DNA from: JAEEJA01 sp036343175
GTDB taxonomy: Bacteria > Bacillota > Clostridia > Lachnospirales > Lachnospiraceae
Assembly (NCBI GenBank): GCA_036343175.1
Contig: JAZASR010000028.1
Coordinates: 1 to 26,840, forward strand
Length of the DNA: 26,840 nucleotides
Direction: 5' to 3'
Shown here: positions 1 to 6,924 of the stretch, piece by piece
Layout: every line of letters begins with the position of its first letter
Numbering within the stretch: the first letter of the stretch is position 1
Notes under the pieces: model-generated
Databases searched by the model: none
What the model saw: only the letters and a program-made list of their open reading frames with translations
What the model was told of the DNA's origin: nothing
Position numbers and translations under genes: made by a program

Positions 1-1
1 A

Positions 2-304
2 GCCATGAAGACAGTCGGGCTTCTCAGCAAGAAATTGCATGATGCCAATGTCCGCAATAAGCTTCTTTCTGTGGCAAGCCCAAAAGCAAGACTGGCGGGC
101 TTCATACTCTACAGGAAAGAGCACACCACTGACCGTGAGCTTGTCATGAAGCTTGATACCATAGCGGCAAGTATTGCATTAAGGCCTGAAACTGTCAGCC
201 GGAAGATGAAGGAGCTTGAAAAAGATGGTCTTGTAAAGAGAGTCGGGCAGTCGGGAATTGAAATAGTTGATTTCGATGGACTTAAGGATGCAGCTGATGA
301 GTAA
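2..304 (+). CDS. Crp/Fnr-family transcriptional regulator, C-terminal part (5' truncated by window edge)
   Basis: The reading frame is open from base 2 to a TAA at 302-304, so the gene begins before the window and the ATG at base 5 need not be a start. The visible 100 residues match the C-terminal DNA-binding half of Crp/Fnr regulators: a helical stretch, then a winged helix-turn-helix with the recognition segment RPETVSRKMKELEKDGLV near residues 60-77 and a short wing. The N-terminal cyclic-nucleotide-binding fold is outside the window, so the ligand (haem, FeS, nucleotide or none) cannot be judged. The next gene is a nitroreductase in the same direction, so a redox or nitrosative-stress role is conceivable, but that is inference from context only. 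Confidence 0.85.
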   Translation, partial: AMKTVGLLSKKLHDANVRNKLLSVASPKARLAGFILYRKEHTTDRELVMKLDTIAASIALRPETVSRKMKELEKDGLVKRVGQSGIEIVDFDGLKDAADE

Positions 305-330
305 GCCTTAAAGAAACATGGCGGGAAATT

Positions 331-350
331 CCTGACTTTTCATAGTCAGG
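331..350. repeat. Small inverted repeat between crp-like gene and nitroreductase
   Basis: CCTGAC (331-336) and GTCAGG (345-350) form a six-base-pair stem with an eight-nucleotide loop, 27 nt after the regulator stop codon. No T-run follows, so it is not a standard intrinsic terminator. It could be a weak transcript-end structure or an operator. Confidence 0.35.
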
Positions 351-448
351 GGCAGTCAATAAATAAGAGCAGTAATATAAGGCAGAAAGCTTGAGTTTTA
401 CGAGCATATGCCTGTATTTAATAATAAGCGCTAAAGGAGGATATTTTA

Positions 449-985
449 ATGGATTTTAATGAAGTACTTACGGGACGCAGAAGTATCAGAAAGTATAAGG
501 AAGGAGCCATAACGAAAGAGCAGATCGAAGAACTCATAAAGGCTGCCCAGGCAGCGCCTACCTGGAAGAATTCACAGACAGGAAGATTCTACGTTGTGCT
601 TTCCGATGAAAAGAAAAAGGAGTTTGCAGAGAAGTGTCTGCCTCCGTTCAATCAGAAGAATACAGAGAATGCAGCGGCTTATATAGTAACTACATTCGTA
701 TCACACAGGTCAGGCTTTGAGAAGACCGGTGAGCCTACCAATGAGCTTGGAGATGAGTGGGGTGCTATGGACTTAGGTCTTCAGGAGGAGAACCTTGTCC
801 TCAAGGCTTATGAGATGGGCTTTGGCTCACTTATCATGGGTGTCCGTGATGGTCAGGCAATAAGTGAATTCTTTGATATTCCTGAGATCGAGCATGTCGG
901 TGCAGTCATCTCAGTCGGCCTTTCGGACATAGCACCTGAAGCTCCTAAGAGACGTGACCTCGAGCAGATACTGAAAGTATATTGA
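449..985 (+). CDS. Nitroreductase family FMN-dependent oxidoreductase
   Basis: The 178-residue product has the nitroreductase fold signature: the N-terminal phosphate/FMN-contacting segment GRRSIRKYKEG (residues 9-19), AAQAAPTWKNSQ near residue 32, and a C-terminal GFGSLIMGVRDG with a downstream IPEIEHVGAVISVG strand. The family reduces nitro compounds, quinones or flavins with NAD(P)H and is usually a cytoplasmic dimer. Length is normal for the short clostridial members. An AAAGGAGG ribosome binding site at 433-440 sits 8 nt before the ATG, making the start secure. A weak promoter-like pair (TTGAGT 391-396, TATTTA 415-420, spacing 18) precedes it. The substrate cannot be inferred. Confidence 0.9.
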   Translation: MDFNEVLTGRRSIRKYKEGAITKEQIEELIKAAQAAPTWKNSQTGRFYVVLSDEKKKEFAEKCLPPFNQKNTENAAAYIVTTFVSHRSGFEKTGEPTNELGDEWGAMDLGLQEENLVLKAYEMGFGSLIMGVRDGQAISEFFDIPEIEHVGAVISVGLSDIAPEAPKRRDLEQILKVY

Positions 986-1020
986 TTTTTTGGCAGATCC
1001 TGCTGCCGGAAATAAGAAAA

Positions 1021-1049
1021 GACCGGAAGTTTTGCTTCCGGTCTTTTTT
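1021..1049. terminator. Bidirectional intrinsic terminator between nitroreductase and antiporter genes
   Basis: GACCGGAAG (1021-1029) pairs perfectly with CTTCCGGTC (1035-1043), with a five-nucleotide loop and six T on the plus strand. On the minus strand the stem is followed by TTTTCTTATT. It therefore serves both converging genes (stops at 983-985 and 1079-1081). Confidence 0.9.
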
Positions 1050-1078
1050 CATGTAAATTAAAAAGTCTTTTTTAAGTA

Positions 1079-2536
1079 TCACAGGAAGAACACAAGCGTA
1101 TCGATGATAAATACAGGTATAAGTATTGCGCATGACCATCCCATATATCCGAAGAAGGATGGCATCTTTACGCCATTTTCCTTTGAAATGGAGCATACCA
1201 TGAAGTTCGGCGCGTTTCCTATGTAAGTGTTTGCGCCCATGAATACGGCACCGCATGATATAGCCTCGAGCATCTTTACATGTACCATACCGACTGTTGT
1301 AGCTACACCTGTCGTCTCTCCAAGAGCTCCGGCAGTTGTAAGGAATACAAGGTATGTAGGTGTGTTGTCGAGGAATGATGAGAGAACACCGGTAGACCAG
1401 AACATCTGCCATGGTTCTGTAAGACCAAGAGATGCGCCTTTAGCCTTGAGTATCATGAGAGCAGGTACCATTGTGATGAAGATGCCTATGAAGAGGACAG
1501 CGACTTCTTCGATAGCTGCCCATGAGAACTGGTTTGCGTCACGGACTTCCTTCTTTGTAGTCTTGAATGAAAGAAGTGAAGCGAGAAGGATGATCGCAAG
1601 TTCTATGATAGATGGAACTGAGAGAACAGTACCAAGGATGTTTATGCCGATAACTGATCCGTCTGCATTCTGAAAAGCCTTAAGCCCCGGAAGTACGCCG
1701 GAGAGGATTACGGCGCCTACAATAGCGATAAGGAATATGATATTGTGTGCACCCTCGATCCTGAACTTCTCCTGACCTTCAAGAAGATCAGCATCTTCTG
1801 CCAGTTCGTTCTCAGCATCCTTGATTATGTTCTTCTCAACATTCTCTGTGAACTTGTGCTGTGCCTTCTTATCAAGTGCTTCAGGTCTTAATCCATCAGC
1901 AACGTCCTTTTTGTAGGCTCTTGTCTCGAAGATCATGTAAACGACAGAAAGTATGACTATATTGAAGAGCATCATTGGAAGAAGATGAGTCGTTGACCAG
2001 AAGAATGGTATGCCGCGCATGAAGCCCATGAGGAGAGGAGGGTCGCCGACCGGTGTAAGTGCGCCGCCTAAGTTAGCTACCATAAATATCATGAATATAA
2101 ATGTGTGTGCCTTTCTCTTTCTCCATGAGTTTCCCTTGAGAAGAGGTCTTACTAAAAGCATACTTGCGCCTGTGGTACCTACCCAGCCTGCAAGAAGAGT
2201 TCCGATCAGGAGCTGGATCAGGTTGGATACAGGTGAACCGGAAAGCTCGCCCTTGATGGTTATGTTGCCGGCTACGCAGAAGAGACCGAAGAGGAGAAAA
2301 ATGAATGTGAGATAATCCCCTACGACTACCTCTGTGAATCTTCCTGCTGCCTCACCGATCCCATACTGGATCGTAAATGGAATGAGGAATAAAAGTGACC
2401 AGCCGATCACAAAATACGGCTTTTTCTTGTCCCACCATTCGCCATTGATAAGCGGAATTACTGCAATTGAGAGCAGCATGCCTACAAATGGCAGAACGTA
2501 AAGGAGGGATAGGGTCTGTCCTAAATTTTCGTTCAT
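1079..2536 (-). CDS. NhaD/CitMHS-like sodium:proton antiporter family membrane protein
   Basis: This 485-residue polytopic protein belongs to the ion-transporter superfamily that includes NhaD and citrate transporters. The characteristic half-site NLGGALTPVGDPPLLMG occurs in the first half, and the pseudo-symmetric second half carries FLDNTPTYLVFLTTAG and GANTYIGNAPNFMV, the re-entrant loops expected around the ion path. A charged cytosolic loop of about 55 residues rich in Glu/Lys separates the halves. A longer frame reaching 2596 exists, but the ATG at 2536 (minus strand) is preceded by GGGAAGGAAAAA, a good ribosome binding site, while the upstream start has none. Family members exchange Na+ for H+ or move carboxylates; the exact substrate is not determinable. 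An AT-rich -10-like element (ATTATA 2667-2672, read on minus) lies upstream. Confidence 0.85.
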   Translation of the reverse strand: MNENLGQTLSLLYVLPFVGMLLSIAVIPLINGEWWDKKKPYFVIGWSLLFLIPFTIQYGIGEAAGRFTEVVVGDYLTFIFLLFGLFCVAGNITIKGELSGSPVSNLIQLLIGTLLAGWVGTTGASMLLVRPLLKGNSWRKRKAHTFIFMIFMVANLGGALTPVGDPPLLMGFMRGIPFFWSTTHLLPMMLFNIVILSVVYMIFETRAYKKDVADGLRPEALDKKAQHKFTENVEKNIIKDAENELAEDADLLEGQEKFRIEGAHNIIFLIAIVGAVILSGVLPGLKAFQNADGSVIGINILGTVLSVPSIIELAIILLASLLSFKTTKKEVRDANQFSWAAIEEVAVLFIGIFITMVPALMILKAKGASLGLTEPWQMFWSTGVLSSFLDNTPTYLVFLTTAGALGETTGVATTVGMVHVKMLEAISCGAVFMGANTYIGNAPNFMVCSISKENGVKMPSFFGYMGWSCAILIPVFIIDTLVFFL

Positions 2537-2548
2537 TTTTTCCTTCCC

Positions 2549-2598
2549 GCATGTCAAACGCATGCATTTTGTGATTTTAAATATTTTCGTTTGCATGC
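2549..2598 (-). promoter_or_regulatory. Inverted repeat in the antiporter mRNA leader
   Basis: CGTTTGCATGC (2588-2598) is complementary to GCATGTCAAACG (2549-2560) apart from one bulged base. In the antiporter transcript this would form an 11-bp stem with a 27-nt loop ending about 12 nt before the start codon and next to the Shine-Dalgarno. It may affect translation or bind a regulator. The pairing is directly visible; the role is inference. Confidence 0.4.
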
Positions 2599-2781
2599 TT
2601 ACGGCGTTTTAGCCCAGGACGCAAACATATTGATGATAACATATATCATTGAGAAAATAAAGCATTATTATACTGTTGTTCCTGTTATAAATAGGAGTGG
2701 AATTAACATGTATAAGCGGGTTCATCAGGACTTTCATTTTACAGTGTATATCGGCTTTTTTAAATAAATTAAAAAAAGTGC

Positions 2782-2810
2782 TTGACATCAAAAAGCTCCT
2801 GTGCTAATAT
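2782..2810 (+). promoter_or_regulatory. Strong sigma-A-type promoter for the amt leader
   Basis: TTGACA (2782-2787) and TAATAT (2805-2810) are separated by exactly 17 bp, with a TGC extended -10 element at 2802-2804. Transcription would start near 2816-2818, a few bases before the first leader hairpin and about 340 nt before the amt start codon. Confidence 0.8.
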
Positions 2811-2820
2811 TCACACTTGT

Positions 2821-2874
2821 AAAGCAAAGGTGCTTTGAGAATCAATGGTTAATGATTTTCGAGGTGCTTTTTTT
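2821..2874 (+). promoter_or_regulatory. Leader attenuator 1: hexaloop hairpin competing with a terminator (ANTAR-like)
   Basis: AAAGC (2821-2825), loop AAAGGT (2826-2831) and GCTTT (2832-2836) make a hairpin with a six-nucleotide loop having A at position 1 and G at position 4, the pattern known for RNA targets of ANTAR-domain antiterminators. The loop and 3' strand also belong to AAAGGTGCTTTGAGAATC (2826-2843), which pairs along all 18 positions (with several G-U pairs) with 2854-2871 around the loop AATGGTTAAT. A run of T from 2868 to 2874 follows. The two folds exclude each other, as expected for a switchable terminator. The ANTAR link is inference from the loop pattern and the nitrogen gene downstream. 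Confidence 0.6.
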
Positions 2875-2894
2875 ATTTATTGATCAATAAATAA
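2873..2894. promoter_or_regulatory. 22-bp perfect palindrome between the two attenuators, possible operator
   Basis: Bases 2873-2894 are a perfect self-complementary 22-mer centred on TGATCA. Its right end directly abuts a TTGACA hexamer at 2895-2900. A good -10 at 17-18 bp from that hexamer is missing (AATTAA at 2918-2923), so a second promoter is uncertain. The palindrome could be a repressor site or the end of the first terminator region. Confidence 0.4.
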
Positions 2895-2921
2895 TTGACA
2901 GCAGAAATAGAATCACGAATT

Positions 2922-2969
2922 AAAGCAAAGGGGCTTTTGATGGTGAGAACCATCGGAAGCCTCTTTTTT
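2922..2969 (+). promoter_or_regulatory. Leader attenuator 2: second hexaloop hairpin competing with a terminator (ANTAR-like)
   Basis: AAAGC (2922-2926), loop AAAGGG (2927-2932) and GCTTT (2933-2937) repeat the stem and loop design of attenuator 1. The overlapping segment 2929-2944 pairs over 16 positions with 2949-2964 around the tetraloop GAGA, followed by a T-run 2964-2969. This is a strong terminator whose 5' strand is consumed when the hexaloop hairpin forms. The sequence outside the AAAGC/GCTTT stem differs from attenuator 1, so the shared loop and stem look selected rather than recently copied. Confidence 0.6.
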
Positions 2970-3155
2970 CGGCAGCTGATGAACCTGATTTTTTAGGCTT
3001 AGTCTTTAAGGATCCACATCGAGTCCGGTGGCAGGAGATCCCTGGGATCAGGAAAAGGAAATCAGGAAGCTTCTTATAATTAGATCTTGGAACTTCGAAT
3101 CTTAAGATCAGGAATGGAAGTTTTTAGCTTTAAAGCCGAATGAAAGGAGACAGCT

Positions 3156-4907
3156 ATGGATTATGTACCGTCCAGTGTCGCATGGACACTTATTGCAGCT
3201 GCCCTGGTATTCTTCATGCAGGCAGGATTTGCTCTTTGTGAATCCGGTCTTACCAGAGCAAAGAACACAGGTAATATTCTTATGAAGAACCTGATGGATT
3301 TCTCCATCGGTACACCTTGTTTCTGGATCATAGGTTTCTCACTTATGTTCAATGGAACAGGCGCACTTATAGGAAAGCCTGATCTTTTAATATTTGGTAA
3401 TTACACAGAAGCAAACAGTGTCGTTCCTCAGACAATGCCTCTATGGTGCTATGTAATATTTGAAACAGTTTTCTGTGCAACAGCAGCAACAATTGTTTCA
3501 GGTTCCATGGCAGAGAGAACGAATTTCAAAGCTTACTGTGTTTATTCAGCAATCATTTCACTTTGCGTATATCCTATCACAGGTCACTGGGGATGGGGCG
3601 GCGGCTGGCTCTCACAGATTGGCTTCCACGATTTCGCAGGTTCAGCCCTCGTACATAATGTCGGCGGTGTTATCGCCTGTCTTGGAGCCGCAATACTCGG
3701 GCCTCGTATCGGCAAATACGATAAAGATGGCAAGCCAAGAGCTATACTTGGCCACAACATGACAAGCGTTGCACTCGGTGTATTCATTCTCTGGTTTGCA
3801 TGGTTCGGTTTCAACGGCGGTTCCACAGTAGCCATGGCAGATGATGCATCAGCATTCACAGCATCACTTGTATTCATGAACACCAACCTTGCAACAGCAG
3901 TTGCTACTGTAGTAGCTATGATCTTCACATGGCTCCGCTATGGAAAGCCTGATGTTTCCATGACATTCAACGCATCCCTTGCAGGTCTCGTAGCCATCAC
4001 AGCTCCTTGTGACTGTGTAAGCCCTGTAGGTGCATTCTTTATCGGTTTTGTAGCAGGTTTCCTTGTAGTTCTTTCAGTTGAGTTCTTCGATAAGATCGCC
4101 AAGATCGATGATCCTGTTGGTGCTGTCTCAGTACATATGGTAAATGGTATCTGGGGTACACTTGCAGTCGGACTCTTCTCAGATGGCTCCGATGGTGTTG
4201 CAAAGGGTCTCTTCTATGGCGGCGGCGCAAAGCTCCTCGGTATACAGGCACTTGGTATCGTAGCAATAGATGCATTCGTATTAGTCGTAATGTTCATAGC
4301 ATTTAAGATAATAGATAAGACAATAGGTCTTCGTGTACCAGCAGAGGTCGAGATCGACGGTCTTGATATCCATGAGCACGGTCTTGTATCTGCTTACTCA
4401 GGCTTTGCTATCACAGATGTAACTGATATGACAGTAGATGCCAATGAGAATACAGATCTTGGTGAAGATTCTTATGAAAATGCTTCTGAAGCTCAGAAGA
4501 ATGCAGCTGTCAAGGTACATAAGGAAGCTCCTTTGGAGCCGGAACTTGATACCGGCATGCATAAGGTATCTATCATTTGCAAGCTCAATAAGTTTGATGA
4601 ACTTAAGAAAGCTCTCAATAAGCTCGGTGTTACAGGCATGACTATGACACAGGTCATGGGCTGCGGTATCCAAAAGGGTACTACAGAAAAGTACAGAGGT
4701 ATTACCGTGGATTCAACACTTCTTCCTAAGGTAAAGGTCGATGTGGTAATATCCAAGATCCCTGTTGATTCTGTTGTAGATACAGTTAAGAAGACACTTT
4801 ATACCGGCCACATCGGTGATGGCAAGATCTTCGTATACAATGTGTCAAAGGTAGTTAAGGTAAGGACCGGCGAGGAAGATTACGCTGCCCTTCAGGATGT
4901 TGAGTAA
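3156..4907 (+). CDS. amt: Ammonium transporter with a fused C-terminal PII (GlnB/GlnK) signalling domain
   Basis: The 583-residue protein is an Amt/MEP channel (residues 1 to about 400) joined by an acidic linker of about 65 residues to a complete PII domain (about 468-570). Amt hallmarks include HDFAGSALVHNVGG, with the first pore His, and AVSVHMVNGIWGTL, with the second. The PII part starts at Met468 and keeps GCGIQKGTTEKYRG of the T-loop (Gln39, Tyr46 and Arg47 in GlnB numbering) and the TGHIGDGKIF B-loop. GlnB position 51, the Tyr uridylylated by GlnD, is Val here. The channel normally conducts ammonium and PII proteins normally block it as separate trimers; fusion would tether the regulator to its target. 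AAAGGAG at 3143-3149 sits 6 nt before the ATG. Expression is probably set by the double attenuator upstream. Confidence 0.95.
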   Translation: MDYVPSSVAWTLIAAALVFFMQAGFALCESGLTRAKNTGNILMKNLMDFSIGTPCFWIIGFSLMFNGTGALIGKPDLLIFGNYTEANSVVPQTMPLWCYVIFETVFCATAATIVSGSMAERTNFKAYCVYSAIISLCVYPITGHWGWGGGWLSQIGFHDFAGSALVHNVGGVIACLGAAILGPRIGKYDKDGKPRAILGHNMTSVALGVFILWFAWFGFNGGSTVAMADDASAFTASLVFMNTNLATAVATVVAMIFTWLRYGKPDVSMTFNASLAGLVAITAPCDCVSPVGAFFIGFVAGFLVVLSVEFFDKIAKIDDPVGAVSVHMVNGIWGTLAVGLFSDGSDGVAKGLFYGGGAKLLGIQALGIVAIDAFVLVVMFIAFKIIDKTIGLRVPAEVEIDGLDIHEHGLVSAYSGFAITDVTDMTVDANENTDLGEDSYENASEAQKNAAVKVHKEAPLEPELDTGMHKVSIICKLNKFDELKKALNKLGVTGMTMTQVMGCGIQKGTTEKYRGITVDSTLLPKVKVDVVISKIPVDSVVDTVKKTLYTGHIGDGKIFVYNVSKVVKVRTGEEDYAALQDVE

Positions 4908-5026
4908 TGCTTAACTTAAGTTCTGATACAGGAAAAGCATCCGGGAAAATTTATCTGCCTGCATTAATTTGTCAGCTTTAAAATAGCTGAACTTCACATT
5001 CCTATTTTTTATTATATCGAAGGTTG

Positions 5027-5061
5027 GGGGAGAGCCAAAACGCTCTCCCCTGATCTTTTTT
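5027..5061 (+). terminator. Intrinsic terminator downstream of amt
   Basis: GGGGAGAGC (5027-5035) pairs perfectly with GCTCTCCCC (5042-5050) around the loop CAAAAC. Five bases later comes a run of T (5055-5061). It lies 120 nt after the amt stop and is the best transcript end in this gap. Confidence 0.75.
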
Positions 5062-5088
5062 TATCAGTATACTATTCCGGACACTCAC

Positions 5089-5341
5089 GGTTTGCTTTCA
5101 TCATCAGCCTTTTTTTATTTCTATTGCACTTTGTGATCATGCAGTGACTTCTGGACTTTTCTTTCGCTTAGGTCCTCACTTTAGCGCTTCTAACCTCAGA
5201 CTTCCCCTTTGGTCGTGCCCCTGCATATGAACTTGCCTGCTTTTGGCAAGTTCCAAAGGTTGGCTTTAGCCAACCGATGCGGACAGTCCAGAAGCCACTG
5301 CCTGACCATAAAAGTGCTTTTAAGTTAATGAGGCTGATGAT
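5089..5341. repeat. 250-nt rod-like inverted-repeat element (MITE-like or structured RNA)
   Basis: Three collinear complementary blocks fold this gene-free stretch into a long rod: ATCATCAGCCT (5100-5110) with 5331-5341, GCACTTT (5126-5132) with 5311-5317, and GCAGTGACTTCTGGACT (5141-5157) with 5285-5301 (16 of 17). The apical part holds two perfect hairpins, ACTTGCC/GGCAAGT (5231-5237, 5245-5251) and GGTTGGC/GCCAACC (5258-5264, 5269-5275). These are enclosed by GCAT/ATGC (5223-5226, 5277-5280), giving a small multibranch. The left arm recurs at 6964-7010, so it is a dispersed repeat family. There is no coding frame and no promoter I would trust. Confidence 0.65.
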
Positions 5342-5375
5342 ATCAAGAAAACTTTAGCTCCGTAAGGGTTGCATT

Positions 5376-5413
5376 CGTAAAATTTGGTTGACGTTAAACG
5401 CCAACCGATTTTA
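5376..5413. repeat. Hairpin-forming inverted repeat
   Basis: GGTTG..CGT (5387-5395) and ACG..CAACC (5398-5406) pair around a short loop with one mismatch; flanking AAAAT/ATTTT bases extend the stem. The GGTTG/CAACC core resembles the GGTTGGC/GCCAACC hairpin inside the rod-like element just upstream, suggesting related origin. Confidence 0.45.
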
Positions 5414-5475
5414 TCAGCAAGCGATAGAATTTAATTCTTCGACAATTTATCTCCGCAAACCAGGAATGTACAAAA

Positions 5476-5612
5476 AATCTATACATAATTGAGAACAGAG
5501 AAGGAATCAATTGTGTATAGGATAACGATGATACCCGGTAATCTATACATAATTGAGAACAGAAAAGGAATCAATCGTTTATAGGATAACAAAGATACCC
5601 GGTAATCTATAC
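5476..5612. repeat. 64-bp tandem repeat, two full copies plus a 9-bp start of a third
   Basis: Units run 5476-5539 and 5540-5603, and the third begins at 5604 with AATCTATAC. In copy 1, CTATACATAATTGA pairs with TCAATTGTGTATAG over 14 positions (one G-U) around a 14-nt purine-rich loop containing AAGGAA. In copy 2 the right arm has diverged and the stem is weaker, while the left arm and loop are conserved. Function is unknown. The array ends about 45 bp before the methyltransferase promoter. Confidence 0.8.
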
Positions 5613-5649
5613 TTTTACGTACATCCCCGGTATGCAGTCAGGCGGTCAA

Positions 5650-5677
5650 TTGACAATCTTCCGGATTATGATATAGA
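5650..5677 (+). promoter_or_regulatory. Promoter for the RlmI-like gene
   Basis: TTGACA (5650-5655) and TATAGA (5672-5677) are 16 bp apart with a TGA extended -10 (5669-5671). The predicted start near 5684 leaves a 32-nt leader before the ATG at 5716. Confidence 0.6.
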
Positions 5678-5715
5678 ATACAGATAATTTTGTGCAAAGA
5701 ATTGGAGAGGATCGG

Positions 5716-6924
5716 ATGAGCAGCTGCACAGCAATATTAAAAAAGAATGCCGGCCGTACATTTAAAGCCGGCGGGCCCTGGATATATGATAATGAAGTGG
5801 ATAGCGTGACCGGTGATCCGGAGAATGGAAGCATCGTTGATATTGCTGATTTCGATGGCTATAAGCTTGGAAAAGGCTTTATTAATACCAATTCCAAAAT
5901 AAGAATAAGAATTCTTACAAGAAATACAGAAGATAAGATCGACCATGATTTCATTATGAAGAGGGTAAGGACAGCCTGGGAATATAGAAAAAAGTCAGTT
6001 GATACCTCTTCATGCAGAGTAATATTCGGAGAAGCAGATTTTCTGCCCGGTATCACTATAGATAAATTTTCAGACGTACTTGTGGTAGAGAGTCTTGCCC
6101 TTGGCATCGATAAGCTTAAGAGTGATATCATAGGCTGCCTTAAACAGGTGATGGAAGAGGATGGCATTATTATTCGCGGCGTATATGAGCGAAGTGATGC
6201 AAAGGTCCGCAGATCAGAGGGGATGGAACTTTATAAGGGCTTCATCGGACCTGAATTTGACACGAAAGTGCCTATAGTTGAAAATGGAGTAAAGTATATC
6301 GTAGATGTGGAAAATGGCCAGAAGACAGGATTTTTCCTCGATCAGAAGTACAATCGTCTTGCCATGCAAAGGTTCTGTAAGGATGCAGATGTACTTGATC
6401 TCTTTACTCACACAGGCTCATTTGCGTTGAATGCCGGGATCGCAGGCGCAAAGAGTGTACTTGGTGTTGATGCGTCAGAGCTTGCTATTGCTCAGGCGGA
6501 AGAAAATGCTTGTCTTAATGGTCTCTCGGAATCAGTGAGATTTCAGGTGGCTGATATATTTGATCTTCTTCCTGAACTGGATGCTTCAGATAAGAGGTTT
6601 GATGTGGTGATCCTTGATCCGCCGGCTCTTACCAAGTCCAGAAATTCTGTTAAGAATGCTGAAAAGGGCTATCGTGAGATCAACCGCAGATCCCTTAAAC
6701 TTGTTAAGAATGAAGGATATTTTGCAACCTGCTCATGTTCGCATTTTATGACGGCAGATCTTTTTAAGAAGGTCGTGCATGAAGCTGCTGATTCGGCCCA
6801 TAAAAAGCTCCGTCAGGTGGAATTCCGTACCCAGGCACCGGACCATCCTGTAATATGGGGTGCTGAAGGATCATTTTATCTGAAGTTCATAATATTTCAG
6901 GTATTTGATGATATCAGGAAATAA
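5716..6924 (+). CDS. Class I SAM-dependent rRNA (cytosine-C5) methyltransferase, RlmI-like
   Basis: This 402-residue cytoplasmic protein has the RlmI layout: an N-terminal PUA-like RNA-binding domain (GGPWIYDNEV and GSIVDI...GKGFINTNSKIRIR), a central domain, and a Rossmann methyltransferase domain. The latter shows motif I DVLDLFTHTGSFALNAG, the acidic ribose-binding GVDAS, motif IV VILDPPALTKS, and CSCSHFM with the probable catalytic cysteine. E. coli RlmI makes m5C1962 in 23S rRNA; the exact site here is inferred. The frame opens 24 bases earlier with GTG (5692), but GGAGAGG (5704-5710) five bases before the ATG decides for 5716. It appears monocistronic and is bordered on both sides by repeats. 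Its stop codon is inside the first copy of a 25-bp direct repeat. Confidence 0.9.
   Translation: MSSCTAILKKNAGRTFKAGGPWIYDNEVDSVTGDPENGSIVDIADFDGYKLGKGFINTNSKIRIRILTRNTEDKIDHDFIMKRVRTAWEYRKKSVDTSSCRVIFGEADFLPGITIDKFSDVLVVESLALGIDKLKSDIIGCLKQVMEEDGIIIRGVYERSDAKVRRSEGMELYKGFIGPEFDTKVPIVENGVKYIVDVENGQKTGFFLDQKYNRLAMQRFCKDADVLDLFTHTGSFALNAGIAGAKSVLGVDASELAIAQAEENACLNGLSESVRFQVADIFDLLPELDASDKRFDVVILDPPALTKSRNSVKNAEKGYREINRRSLKLVKNEGYFATCSCSHFMTADLFKKVVHEAADSAHKKLRQVEFRTQAPDHPVIWGAEGSFYLKFIIFQVFDDIRK

Noticed and set aside
945..1412. A 155-codon minus-strand open frame overlapping the nitroreductase end and the antiporter gene
   Set aside because: It overlaps the terminator and the antiporter in another frame, is Cys/Arg-rich without family signature, and has no ribosome binding site.
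2895..2923. Second amt promoter (TTGACA 2895-2900)
   Set aside because: The -10 at 17 bp is AATTAA and the start would cut off the second hexaloop hairpin. Kept only as a possible operator context.
5089..5341. Considered as 6S RNA, RNase P RNA or tmRNA
   Set aside because: The conserved core sequences of RNase P and tmRNA are not seen. The 6S shape is superficially similar but there is no promoter or terminator, and the left arm recurs elsewhere, which fits a repeat better.
5489..5521. Promoter inside the 64-bp repeat (TTGAGA with TATAGG)
   Set aside because: Spacing is 21 bp, too long for a sigma-A promoter.
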